A stretch of DNA of 64,000 nucleotides from Roseburia hominis A2-183 (GTDB taxonomy: Bacteria > Bacillota > Clostridia > Lachnospirales > Lachnospiraceae), in assembly GCF_000225345.1 (NCBI RefSeq), contig NC_015977.1, positions 1,471,501 to 1,535,500 of the forward strand. The letters are read 5' to 3'. A program made the position numbers and the translations under genes. Positions 18,594 through 26,661 of the stretch are shown here, in pieces. A model generated the notes under the pieces. It did no database searches. It saw only the letters and a program-made list of their open reading frames with translations, and was not told where the DNA came from. How positions within the stretch are numbered: position 1 is the stretch's first letter; the number at the start of each line of letters is the position of its first letter.

Positions 18594-19436
18594 TTATTCG
18601 AGATTCAGATGCTTTGTGATGATTCTCGCGCACACAAGGTACAAAATGACAATGACGATGATCGAGTAAATGTTGCTGGTGACAAACAGTGAACTCGGCA
18701 GGATACTTGCCGTCGATGTGGTCGTATTGTCGATCGTTGTGGTAACGGCAAAGAAATTCACGGAATTATCTCCCGACTGGAACATACCGGTTCCAAACAT
18801 GAGGATCATGGAGAAAATCTGCTGCATAAAATAGAGGACGATGCCTGCAACGAGGGAGGCAGCCACTTTATTGCTGGAGAAAAGCTGTCCGATCGAAGCG
18901 CTTGCAAACACCCAGAGCAGGTAGGTTAAGCAGGAGCAGATTACGCCCAATACCATCTGGAAGATGAAATGGAAGGAAAATACGTCCTGACCGAATAACT
19001 CCTCCCAGGCGGAAGTAAAATCCTGCCATGCGGTTCCGTGGGAGGCGCTGGCGATAAGCGCCACGATGGAGGCAGTCATCAGAGCCATGGAGAGAAACAT
19101 CCACACGAAGGAGGTTATCAGTTTTACGTGAAAGGGAGCAAGTGTTTTTACCGGGAGCGTGTGTGTCAGATATCCCTGAGCGGAATACATCGTGCGGTAG
19201 AAGTGGACACACAGGTACACGTACATCACGATAAGGACAGCAAAAATGACAAGGATATAAAGGACAATCGCGGAGACGGATAGAATGGATGCCAGTTTGC
19301 TTTCACCCGCCTGATCCAGATCTAAGGAATACAGCACCACGGAACCTACGGAGGTGGTGATGATCAGAATGGCGTACAGGATCAACATGATCTTTGCCGT
19401 GCTCTTAAATTCATATTTAAATAATTTTTTTAACAT
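18594..19436 (-). CDS. ABC transporter permease (YtrC/ABC-2-like)
   Basis: A 280-residue membrane protein with about six hydrophobic spans, starting MLKKLFKYEFKSTAKIMLILYAILI, a common N-terminus of ABC-2-type permeases. It is the last gene of a minus-strand operon: GntR regulator, ATPase, then this permease, with each start overlapping the previous stop. This arrangement matches the ytr-type systems of Gram-positive bacteria that respond to cell-wall antibiotics, though the substrate is unknown here. Its stop lies 10 bases past the outer arm of hairpin element copy 1. Confidence 0.8.
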   Translation of the reverse strand: MLKKLFKYEFKSTAKIMLILYAILIITTSVGSVVLYSLDLDQAGESKLASILSVSAIVLYILVIFAVLIVMYVYLCVHFYRTMYSAQGYLTHTLPVKTLAPFHVKLITSFVWMFLSMALMTASIVALIASASHGTAWQDFTSAWEELFGQDVFSFHFIFQMVLGVICSCLTYLLWVFASASIGQLFSSNKVAASLVAGIVLYFMQQIFSMILMFGTGMFQSGDNSVNFFAVTTTIDNTTTSTASILPSSLFVTSNIYSIIVIVILYLVCARIITKHLNLE

Positions 19437-20128
19437 CTGTATACCTCCCTGAAAAGTGCATCGACGGACTTACCGTTGTTCATACGGATATCATCCACGG
19501 ATGCGGTGAGCCGGATCTGACCGTGATCGATGAAGATGACTTCATCCAGAATATTCTCGATGTCGGCGATCAGATGCGTCGAGATCAAAATGGAAGCTTC
19601 CGGTTCGTAATTCGACAGAATGATATTTAAAATAAAATCGCGTGCTGCCGGATCGACGCCTGCGATCGGCTCATCTAAAATATACAGATCCGCATGACGG
19701 CTCATTACGAGAATCAGCTGCACTTTTTCTTTGGTTCCCTTGGACATGGTCTTCAAACGATCCGAGGCGTCAATCTGAAGTTTTCCCAACATGTCGTAGG
19801 CACGCTTCTCATCAAAATCTTCATAGAAATCGGAAAAATACCGGATAATATCGCGAACCCGCTCGTTCATATTCAGATAAGTGTGATCCGGCAGGTAGGA
19901 GATATGCTTCTTACTCTCTGCGCCGATCGGATTCTGCTGCATGAAGATGGAACCGGAGGTGGGGGCAAGCAGACCGTTGATCATCTTGATCAGAGTGGTT
20001 TTGCCGCTTCCGTTCGGTCCGAGCAGACCGATGATATGTCCGCTCTCAATGGCGAGGTTGATATGGTCGATGGCGGTTTTTTTGCCGTAACATTTGGTCA
20101 GATCTTTACATTCCAACAAGGTACTCAT
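19430..20128 (-). CDS. ABC transporter ATP-binding protein (YtrB-like)
   Basis: A 232-residue ATPase with Walker A (GPNGSGKTT), a degenerate signature (MSKGTKEKVQL), Walker B (LYILDEPIAGVDP) and the switch histidine in STHLIAD. The degenerate signature (MSKG in place of LSGG) is common in this subfamily. It overlaps the upstream regulator by four bases and the downstream permease by seven, so translation is probably coupled. Confidence 0.88.
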   Translation of the reverse strand: MSTLLECKDLTKCYGKKTAIDHINLAIESGHIIGLLGPNGSGKTTLIKMINGLLAPTSGSIFMQQNPIGAESKKHISYLPDHTYLNMNERVRDIIRYFSDFYEDFDEKRAYDMLGKLQIDASDRLKTMSKGTKEKVQLILVMSRHADLYILDEPIAGVDPAARDFILNIILSNYEPEASILISTHLIADIENILDEVIFIDHGQIRLTASVDDIRMNNGKSVDALFREVYRC

Positions 20129-20496
20129 TGTTTTTCCCCTTTCATCGTCTGATTCATGAGCGACAGGATTTCATCATTCTGAAAGCCGAGCTGCCGCATC
20201 TGTGCTAAAAATTCTTCCATTTTCTTGGTAGCGAGAGAGGTTTTTAACTGTTCTATCATATGACAATCCTCCGTGATAAAACGTCCGCTGGTCCGCCTGG
20301 AATAGACCAGACCGGTGCGTTCAAGTTCTGCAAAGGCCTTTTGCATGGTGTTCGGGTTGACGGATGCTTCCGCTGCGAGATCACGTACAGACGGAAGCTT
20401 ATCTCCCGGCTGGTAGCGGCCGGAAACGATGTCCGTCTGGATTCGTTCCACAATCTGTAAAAAGATGGGACGATCAGAATCAAGGGTCCATGCCAT
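20125..20496 (-). CDS. GntR-family transcriptional regulator, YtrA type
   Basis: A 123-residue regulator with an N-terminal winged helix-turn-helix (FLQIVERIQTDIVSGRY, LPSVRDLAAEASVNPNTMQK, SGRFIT) and a short helical dimerisation tail of about 45 residues, the hallmark of the YtrA subfamily. First gene of the regulator-ATPase-permease operon; family members repress their own operon and are induced by wall-active compounds. A consensus promoter overlapping a partial palindrome lies upstream (20524-20565). Confidence 0.9.
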   Translation of the reverse strand: MAWTLDSDRPIFLQIVERIQTDIVSGRYQPGDKLPSVRDLAAEASVNPNTMQKAFAELERTGLVYSRRTSGRFITEDCHMIEQLKTSLATKKMEEFLAQMRQLGFQNDEILSLMNQTMKGEKQ

Positions 20497-20523
20497 AGTG
20501 TCATCTCCTTTCTACTAAATCAT

Positions 20524-20565
20524 CTGTACTAATAAGATAATACAATAATACAGTAAGCGTGTCAA
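20524..20565 (-). promoter_or_regulatory. Promoter and likely operator of the YtrA-type operon
   Basis: On the minus strand: TTGACA (20565-20560), 17 bp, TATTAT (20542-20537). A partial palindrome CTGTA...TACAG (20553 down to 20524) overlaps the -10 and could be the autoregulatory operator; the operator is inferred. Confidence 0.65.
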
Positions 20566-20606
20566 CTGTTTTTTGATGACAAAAACAGCGTATTTCGTTA
20601 CGAAAA

Positions 20607-20633
20607 ATAAAAGAATGAAAAATATGACCGATA
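20607..20633 (+). promoter_or_regulatory. Sigma-28 (SigD/FliA)-type promoter of the LytTR/FliD-like cluster
   Basis: TAAA (20607-20610), 15 bp, ACCGATAT (20626-20633), against the flagellar sigma consensus TAAA-N15-GCCGATAT: 11 of 12 positions match. It ends 49 bases before the GTG start of the LytTR gene. It is the only such site I found in the intergenic regions of this window. Confidence 0.7.
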
Positions 20634-20681
20634 TATAAAGTAGAAAACAGAGCATGGATGCGAAAGCGGGGAGGAATATGA

Positions 20682-21260
20682 GTGTTATACATTGCGGCGT
20701 GCGGGAATGAGGCATCCGTGCGTAAGTATTTAAAAGAGATGGAAGGCGAATATGTAAGAGAGGATGTACAGATTCTTTGCGGAGATGAAATTGAGGGAAG
20801 CGGCACAATGCCGGATGTTCTTTTCCTTTCGGATAGTGGCATAGAGGAGTGCCAGAAAAAGATTCCAGTATGGTTCCGCAGAAAAGCGTTTGACAATGCG
20901 GGAGAACTGAAACAGAGAAAAGCAGGGGCAGAAAGGAAGCGCCCGCTGCTGATTAAAACAGACGGAACCTATTGCTGTGTGGATCAGAAAACCATTCTCT
21001 ATGCAGAGAGTGTGGGGCGTAAGGTGGTGCTTCACACAAACACGGGAATCATTGCATATTATGCCAGAATGAAGGAGGTGGAAGAAATTTTAGGCAACGG
21101 GTTTTTCCGCTGCCATCGCGGGTATCTGGTGAATTTTGCCGCGGTAAAAAGTTTTGAGGTGGGAACGATCCTGCTGAAGAACGGGGAGTCCATTCTGATG
21201 GCGAAACAGAAGTTTAATGATTTTGCGTCGGCTTATGAGACGTATCTTAACGAACGATAG
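20682..21260 (+). CDS. LytTR-domain DNA-binding protein
   Basis: A 192-residue protein whose second half (about 88-190) is a LytTR DNA-binding domain (CVDQKTILYAESVGRKVVLH, FFRCHRGYLVNF, ILLKNGESILMAKQK). The first 85 residues do not form a clear receiver domain; no phospho-acceptor pattern is obvious. GTG 20682 is used because GGGGAGG lies 8 bases upstream; an out-of-frame ATG at 20678 gives only a short peptide. The sigma-28-like promoter and the FliD-like gene behind it suggest a role in flagellar or surface-related expression. Confidence 0.82.
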   Translation: MLYIAACGNEASVRKYLKEMEGEYVREDVQILCGDEIEGSGTMPDVLFLSDSGIEECQKKIPVWFRRKAFDNAGELKQRKAGAERKRPLLIKTDGTYCCVDQKTILYAESVGRKVVLHTNTGIIAYYARMKEVEEILGNGFFRCHRGYLVNFAAVKSFEVGTILLKNGESILMAKQKFNDFASAYETYLNER

Positions 21261-21284
21261 GGATACAGAAAAGAAACGGGGAAA

Positions 21285-22052
21285 ATGAGTATGAGAATTT
21301 ATAACAGAGACCAGTCTGCCATTCTGGGTGCGAGGAACAACCGGCTGGCAAAGATGCGTGCGTTTTCCAGCAGCACAAAGACACGCGCATCATCCAAAGG
21401 AACGACGCAGAGCGCGCCAAAGAGTAAAAACTACAGGACATCTGCGTGGATGCAGTTTTTAAATCAGTTTCAAAACGGGACAGCCGTATCCGGCGACAAA
21501 ATCGTGGAGAATCAGAAAAAAAGCTACGATTATGAGATCACGGGACTGGCGGCGGAGCGTGTGGAGACGCATATGAAGCGTTTTCTGGAGGAGGGAGAAA
21601 AATCCCTTTACCAGGAGGGAGAGGACGCCGGAAAGCAGCTTACGAAGGAAATGGAAAGTTTTGTATCCGATTACAATATGATGATCCGCAAGATTGGTGA
21701 CTTGTCGGACAGTGTGGACGAGACGTATGCAAAGAAGCTGAAAACGGAGATTTCCGCGCGGGAGACCGCCTTAAAACAGATCGGAATCACGCTGGAGAAA
21801 GACGGCACGCTGTCGTTTGATAAGACGGTGTTTCAGACAGTAAAACCGGAGGCGGTGCAGAAGATTTTCGGGGATAAGAGCACGCTGTCGAACCGCGTGC
21901 AGGTGCTGGCTTCGGGTGTGAAGAGCAACTGTAGAAAACAGGCGGCAGCGCTTTCTGCAACTTCTTATATGACCAGCGGCAATTACAGCCGCTATGCGTC
22001 GGACAGTAATCAGACGCGGCAGACCGGCAGCCGCTACAATGCGAAAGGTTAG
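21285..22052 (+). CDS. FliD C-terminal-like protein (short), function unknown
   Basis: A 255-residue protein. The N-terminal 60 residues are basic and low in complexity (SSSTKTRASSKGTTQSAPKS). The middle and end resemble the C-terminal part of the flagellar cap protein FliD: FVSDYNMMIRKIGDL, then IGITLEKDGTLSFDKTVF and KIFGDKSTLSNRVQVLASG. It is much shorter than a FliD (usually over 400 residues) and lacks the N-terminal hook-contact and hypervariable regions, so it is not a cap by itself. It lies 24 bases after the LytTR gene and is followed 2 bases later by the next gene. The match is by eye; treat it as family-like. Confidence 0.6.
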   Translation: MSMRIYNRDQSAILGARNNRLAKMRAFSSSTKTRASSKGTTQSAPKSKNYRTSAWMQFLNQFQNGTAVSGDKIVENQKKSYDYEITGLAAERVETHMKRFLEEGEKSLYQEGEDAGKQLTKEMESFVSDYNMMIRKIGDLSDSVDETYAKKLKTEISARETALKQIGITLEKDGTLSFDKTVFQTVKPEAVQKIFGDKSTLSNRVQVLASGVKSNCRKQAAALSATSYMTSGNYSRYASDSNQTRQTGSRYNAKG

Positions 22053-22054
22053 GA

Positions 22055-23152
22055 ATGGAAGCAGAGCGGGTGAAGACAAAAAAGGTCAGCGCAGCAGACC
22101 GGATTCCGGAGAAGACCGGCAGAAAAAAGTGGAGCGTTCTCTTTCTGGAGTCTCTGCTCAAAGAGGCGAAGGAGCGGGAGGCGGAAAGCGAAAAAGCCAG
22201 ACCGGCAGTCGACGGCGAGAGCTGGATCCGCCCCGGAAGAGACACCTTTGAACATTCGGAGGATCCGGAGGAACTCTGGTGTGAATCCTATGAGGATATC
22301 ATGGGGATCGTGCGCATGGTGGGAAAGTGGAAAGCCAACATTCTCTATCAGATTGCCAATGCCATCCTGCGGGACTATCACGAAAAAAAGCTGGACGAGG
22401 ACGGTGTGGGAGAACTGTTTGGCCTGTGCTGCCAGAAGTGTAAGGACACGGGAGGCGGCACCGGCAGGAAGACGGAGCCGCAAATCACGGAGACTGTCCT
22501 TGAATTTTTCCTGCGTGCCAATGCGCGGATGAGTGTATTTTCCATGGAGAGAGCGGGAAAGCGCCTGACGGCGCGCTGCGGCTTGAACTGGTCCGGCACG
22601 ACGTACTATGACGCTTGGTATTTTTACCGCTGTGCACAGATGCACAGACGGCTTTTTGTGGTTGCCGGAAGAATTGCAGCGGAACTGGGAGAGAAGGTAT
22701 CCTCCCCGGAGGAATTAGAGCAGAGGACGCAGTTTGCGGCGGTTGGCGGATTGACATTTCACGGGGTGTTTGGCTGGGTGCAGCAGAAGGACAATTATCC
22801 GGTCAACCAGTATGGCTTGAAGAATTCCGGAATCGAACCGCCGCACCATTTTGTGTATCTGTACCGGAATCATTACAGCGAGGCAGAAAGACCGTGCGTA
22901 CAGTTTCTGGAGACGCTTATGCGGGAGCAGACCGCATGTGCGCAACGAAAAGAACTGTGGCGCCACTACACGATACAGGACGGACGGGAATACCACAACG
23001 GCATGAGTTATCTGCTTGAGGGAAGCCTTGCGGACGAGCAGGATGAAAAAATGTACGAGGCGGCACTTTTGTTTTTACAGAATTTCAGGCTGTACCGCGT
23101 AGACGGCTGCGTGGAGTTTTTGTATACGGCATATGAAAAAGAGTGGGGATGA
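22055..23152 (+). CDS. Conserved-looking protein of unknown function, third gene of the LytTR cluster
   Basis: A 365-residue soluble protein with no membrane span or signal. I do not recognise the family. It has a charged N-terminus (KTKKVSAADRIPEKTGRKKW), a Trp/Tyr-rich helical centre (WCESYEDIMGIVRMVGKWKANILYQIANAILRD), a cysteine group (LCCQKCKDTGGGTG), and an aromatic region (GTTYYDAWYFYRCAQMHRR). ATG 22055 follows the FliD-like stop by two bases, so it is in the same operon. Codon use is like its neighbours and the frame is full length, so it is probably a real gene. Placement suggests a link with motility or surface functions. Confidence 0.6.
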   Translation: MEAERVKTKKVSAADRIPEKTGRKKWSVLFLESLLKEAKEREAESEKARPAVDGESWIRPGRDTFEHSEDPEELWCESYEDIMGIVRMVGKWKANILYQIANAILRDYHEKKLDEDGVGELFGLCCQKCKDTGGGTGRKTEPQITETVLEFFLRANARMSVFSMERAGKRLTARCGLNWSGTTYYDAWYFYRCAQMHRRLFVVAGRIAAELGEKVSSPEELEQRTQFAAVGGLTFHGVFGWVQQKDNYPVNQYGLKNSGIEPPHHFVYLYRNHYSEAERPCVQFLETLMREQTACAQRKELWRHYTIQDGREYHNGMSYLLEGSLADEQDEKMYEAALLFLQNFRLYRVDGCVEFLYTAYEKEWG

Positions 23153-23155
23153 GAG

Positions 23156-23184
23156 ATCCGGCGGAAGTATCCGCCGGATTTTTT
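23156..23184 (+). terminator. Intrinsic terminator after the LytTR cluster
   Basis: ATCCGGCGGA-AGTA-TCCGCCGGAT, a perfect 10-bp stem, then a T run. The remaining 250 bases to the next gene hold only a TATAAT at 23381-23386 without a clear -35. Confidence 0.92.
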
Positions 23185-23437
23185 CATAGGAAATTACGTC
23201 CTATGAATGAAAAAGCCCTTCGGCAGGATCTCACTGCGTCGGAGTAGAATTATGTCGCTGGAGCAACCCGCCGCAGCTTACGGAAAAGAAGCGGATGCGT
23301 TGTGTTGCGCGAGGATAAGGAATGTGTAAAAAATTAGTCAAAATAATTGAAAAACAGTAGAAAAAATAGGAGAAATGAACTATAATAAAAAAAGATTTTG
23401 AATCGATAGAGAAAGAGTGACAGGAGGGAGTAAGACT

Positions 23438-24943
23438 ATGGGTCAGACATCGGGTTCAGACAGGAATTACATTTATAAAGATAAGAGTGAACGCTACCGC
23501 TATATGAATACATTTTATATTTTTGCAGTGGTTATTTTATGGGTACTGTTTGGGGTGTATCTGCTGGCGAAGCTTGCGAGCAAGAGCATTGCGGTCGGTA
23601 CGGCGGTCGGAAATGTTGTGCTGATTATTTTATTTGCGGTGGTTGAACTGGCGTTTTATCTGCGCAATAAGTCTGATGTGAGATTAAAGAGGGTTGTTGC
23701 CATCGGTGTCGGCGTAGAATTTGCGTTGATTGGAATGCAGACAGATGCAGAGTTTATCTATTTTGCACTTATTGCCATTCTGACATTGCAGATTCCGTAT
23801 TATGATATGAAGAGATATAAACAGACCTGTATCGCTTTTACGGCGTTATTTACACTGGTGGAGGTCATTCGTGTAATCAAGGGGATTGGTTTGCAGGATG
23901 TGGACAGCTTGTGCCGGGTATTATGTGTGTATCTGTTATTTTTCATTATGTACCGGGTGGGCAGCATAGCCAAGACATTCAGCGATCATGCACTGGGTTC
24001 TGCAGCGTCCGAGGGTGAGAAACAGAAGGTGATGCTGGAAGGAATCCTTGACATCTCAAAGACTGTGCGGGATGAGTCTGAGAGGAGTACCAGTCTTGTG
24101 GATGAACTGGTGCACACTTCGGAGACAGTTGCGCAGAGCATGCAGGAGATTTCTTCCGCAACCAACACGACGGCGAAGAATATCGAAGAGCAGAATAATA
24201 TGACACAGAGTATCCAGTCGGCTATTGACGAGACGGGCGAGCGCTCCAGAAAGATGGTGGATGTGGCGACGGATTCCAATGAGAATATTCAGGAGAATCT
24301 GCAGGTAATGGAAGAATTGAAGAACCAGTCCGAGCAGATTGCGGCGACGAATCATGAAGTGACGGAGTCCATGACACGCCTGCAGAATAAGACCAAGGAG
24401 GTCGAGGAGATCGCAGGCATGATCCTCAATATCTCCAACCAGACGAACCTGCTGGCACTCAACGCATCCATTGAGAGTGCGAGAGCCGGTGAGGCAGGAC
24501 GCGGATTTGCCGTGGTTGCTGAACAGATCAGACAGCTTGCCGAGCAGACGAAGAAGTCCACGGAGGAGATTACCACGATCATCAACGAGCTGAATGAAAA
24601 TGCACGCGACGTTATGACTTCGGTGGAGTCTTCGGTGGAAGCGACAGAGAGCCAGAATGAGAAGATTGCGGTTGCGGCAGAGTCTTTTGAACGTCTGAAT
24701 GAAAATATGTCACAGCTTATAGGAGATATCAATGAGATCGCGGGACAGATCACAGGACTGTCGGATTCCAACAACCGTATTGTGGAGAATATCTCACAGC
24801 TGTCTGCAGCGACAGAGGAAGTGACTGCAAGCGCCGAGCAGGTGCGTGAGATAAGCGAGCAGAACCGGAACTATGCGGAGGAAGTAAAGGGGGCCATCGG
24901 AACGATCCGAGGCAGAACTGACGAGATGAAGCAGTTTACATAA
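23438..24943 (+). CDS. Methyl-accepting chemotaxis protein with a multi-span membrane sensor
   Basis: A 501-residue chemoreceptor with an unusual front end: residues about 25-185 form five or six closely spaced membrane helices with almost no loops, instead of an extracellular ligand domain, and no HAMP linker follows. The signalling domain has tip residues [23 protein letters not shown] 23438 has GGAGGG 9 bases upstream; a longer GTG frame from 23417 would include the ribosome site. Such receptors may sense membrane energy state or a lipophilic signal; this is inference. Its stop codon touches hairpin element copy 2. Confidence 0.9.
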   Translation: MGQTSGSDRNYIYKDKSERYRYMNTFYIFAVVILWVLFGVYLLAKLASKSIAVGTAVGNVVLIILFAVVELAFYLRNKSDVRLKRVVAIGVGVEFALIGMQTDAEFIYFALIAILTLQIPYYDMKRYKQTCIAFTALFTLVEVIRVIKGIGLQDVDSLCRVLCVYLLFFIMYRVGSIAKTFSDHALGSAASEGEKQKVMLEGILDISKTVRDESERSTSLVDELVHTSETVAQSMQEISSATNTTAKNIEEQNNMTQSIQSAIDETGERSRKMVDVATDSNENIQENLQVMEELKNQSEQIAATNHEVTESMTRLQNKTKEVEEIAGMILNISNQTNLLALNASIESARAGEAGRGFAVVAEQIRQLAEQTKKSTEEITTIINELNENARDVMTSVESSVEATESQNEKIAVAAESFERLNENMSQLIGDINEIAGQITGLSDSNNRIVENISQLSAATEEVTASAEQVREISEQNRNYAEEVKGAIGTIRGRTDEMKQFT

Positions 24944-25491
24944 AAAGAAAAGCGGGATCCATGATATTGTGAGATTACCCGAGAACCGAAAGTTCCGGAA
25001 TAGAACAGACGGCGGCAATTCTTTGAAGCAAAATTCATGTATTTCTTCCATGCCGTGCTTGACATCCAATTCCGTGTCTCTTCCACGTTTGGACACTCAC
25101 AGAGTGTGTCCGACGAGCCGCAGACAATGAGCGGACTTTTTGGTGTCCCTAATGGCACCTCTTCACAGACAATATAAAACCGCGCGAACCGAACTCGCCG
25201 GCATCTGCTATTGAAAACAGGGCAGATGCCGACTCAGACAGCGGCTTCGCGCGGTTATGTTTTGTTCAGAGGTGGCCATAAGGGACACACACAAAAGTCC
25301 TAAAATTGTCTGCCGGCTTGCGGACACAGTCCGTGGAGTGCTCCAAGCTTGGAAAGACATGGATCATCGAAGATGCCAAGCGCGGCATGGTTAGAAATAC
25401 CGGATTTTGCGGTCAGAATTGCCGCCGTCTGTTCTATCCGGAACTTCCAGTTATCTGCTTTCCTCCAATATTACAGATCCCGCTTCTCTTT
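24944..25491. repeat. Giant inverted-repeat (hairpin) element, copy 2
   Basis: A 548-bp imperfect palindrome centred near 25217, in the opposite orientation to copies 1 and 3. It exactly spans the gap between the convergent chemoreceptor (stop 24943) and aminotransferase (stop 25496) genes. The outer arms AAAAGCGGGATC and GATCCCGCTTCT pair with each other but share no sequence with the outer arms of the other copies; the inner roughly 350 bp is the shared family core, with the AACCGCGCGAA centre at 25178-25256. The A-run on one end and T-run on the other would make it a terminator for both flanking genes. No convincing gene inside. Confidence 0.85.
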
Positions 25492-25495
25492 AATT

Positions 25496-26584
25496 CTAAT
25501 GGAAGAGACAACGGATCAGACGGTCGTTGTCCTCTGGCTTCATAAAGCAGAGCCGGATGTATTTATTATCCAGAAACGGAAACGTCGAACAGTCGCGGAT
25601 CATCATTTTCTGCCGGATGGCGCGGTCAAACAGATCCTGCGAGGTGAGATCTTCGCGCAGGATGCGCACCAGAACAAAGTTGGCACTTGGATCGTATACT
25701 TTGAAGTCCGGATTCTTATTAAAAAGCTTACACAGGCGGGCGCGCTCGGAGGAGATCAACGATTTGGTCTCTTTGATGTAGGCGCTGTCGGTGAACATTG
25801 TCTCACCGGCGATGACAGCAAGAGAATTGATCGTCCACGGATTCTTGCGTGTATTGATGGACTTGATCAGATCGCGGTTGCCTGTGACGGCGTATCCGAG
25901 ACGCAGTCCCGGAGCGGCAAAGAACTTGGAGGTGCCGCGGAGAATCACGATGTTGTTATAATAATTTGTCAGCGGAACTGCCGTGAGTTCTGCCATATTA
26001 TCGGCGAATTCCACGTAAGTCTCATCTACCATGACATAGATGTCGTACTGCTTGCAGACGTCTAAGATGTGGCGCATGTCGCTGCGCGGGATCGAGGAGG
26101 AAGTCGGGTTGTTGGGATTGCAGATGACGAGAAGATCAATGCTCTCATTTAAGTGCGAGAGAAAATCCTCGACATTGAGCTTGAAGTCATCGGCTTCCCG
26201 CAGCGGATAATAGAGTGTGGTGCCGCCGCCCAGCGCGATTTCACGTTCGTACTCAGAGTAAGTAGGACCAATGACAAGGGCCTTTTTCGGATGCTCGACC
26301 TGAATAAAAAGGGAGATCAGCTCGGTGGAGCCGTTTCCGACAATGACATTCTCAGTCTCGGTTCCGCAGTATGCAGCGATGCATCTGCGCAGAGAAGTGT
26401 ACTCCCTGTCCGGATAGCTGGTAATGGCGTCGATCTGATCGGACAGCGTGTGTTTTAACAGCGGAGATACTCCTAACGGATTGACATTGGCGGAAAAACT
26501 GACAATTTCTTCCTTTTTAATGCCGTAGATTTCTTCTATTTTCTCGAGATCACTTCCATGAAAATGGTCCTTGTGTTTTATCAT
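25496..26584 (-). CDS. PLP-dependent aminotransferase, CobD/HisC-like
   Basis: A 362-residue fold-type I PLP enzyme. It starts MIKHKDHFHGSDLEKIEEIYG then FSANVNPLG, which matches threonine-phosphate decarboxylase (CobD) and histidinol-phosphate aminotransferase relatives. The PLP lysine is in RGTSKFFAAPGLRLGY, and the substrate/PLP motifs NGSTELI, NPNNPTSS and DETYVEF are present. CobD (cobamide side-chain synthesis) is favoured by the HGS...FSANVNPLG start, but no cobalamin genes are nearby, so a role as an amino-acid aminotransferase is possible. A minus-strand promoter (TTGAAC-18-TATAAA, 26634-26605) is divergent from that of the next gene. Confidence 0.8.
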   Translation of the reverse strand: MIKHKDHFHGSDLEKIEEIYGIKKEEIVSFSANVNPLGVSPLLKHTLSDQIDAITSYPDREYTSLRRCIAAYCGTETENVIVGNGSTELISLFIQVEHPKKALVIGPTYSEYEREIALGGGTTLYYPLREADDFKLNVEDFLSHLNESIDLLVICNPNNPTSSSIPRSDMRHILDVCKQYDIYVMVDETYVEFADNMAELTAVPLTNYYNNIVILRGTSKFFAAPGLRLGYAVTGNRDLIKSINTRKNPWTINSLAVIAGETMFTDSAYIKETKSLISSERARLCKLFNKNPDFKVYDPSANFVLVRILREDLTSQDLFDRAIRQKMMIRDCSTFPFLDNKYIRLCFMKPEDNDRLIRCLFH

Positions 26585-26612
26585 TGATTACTCCTCCAAA
26601 TTAGTTTATAAT
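26584..26612 (+). promoter_or_regulatory. Sigma-A promoter of the DUF5717 operon
   Basis: TTGATT (26584-26589), 17 bp, TATAAT (26607-26612), giving a leader of about 45 bases. It overlaps the divergent aminotransferase promoter, so the two may compete. Confidence 0.55.
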
Positions 26613-26661
26613 CTATTATAGTCATTGCGTTCAAAAAAGCAATAGAAAAGCAGGTGTCAAT

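Noticed and set aside
18262..18669. Open frame inside hairpin copy 1, similar to one in copy 3 (34917-35192).
   Set aside because: The peptides are alike because the DNA is a repeat. Copy 2 has a one-base deletion in the matching place (GAGTTCGG for GAGTTTCGG) and loses the frame, and the region lies in a palindrome without a ribosome site.
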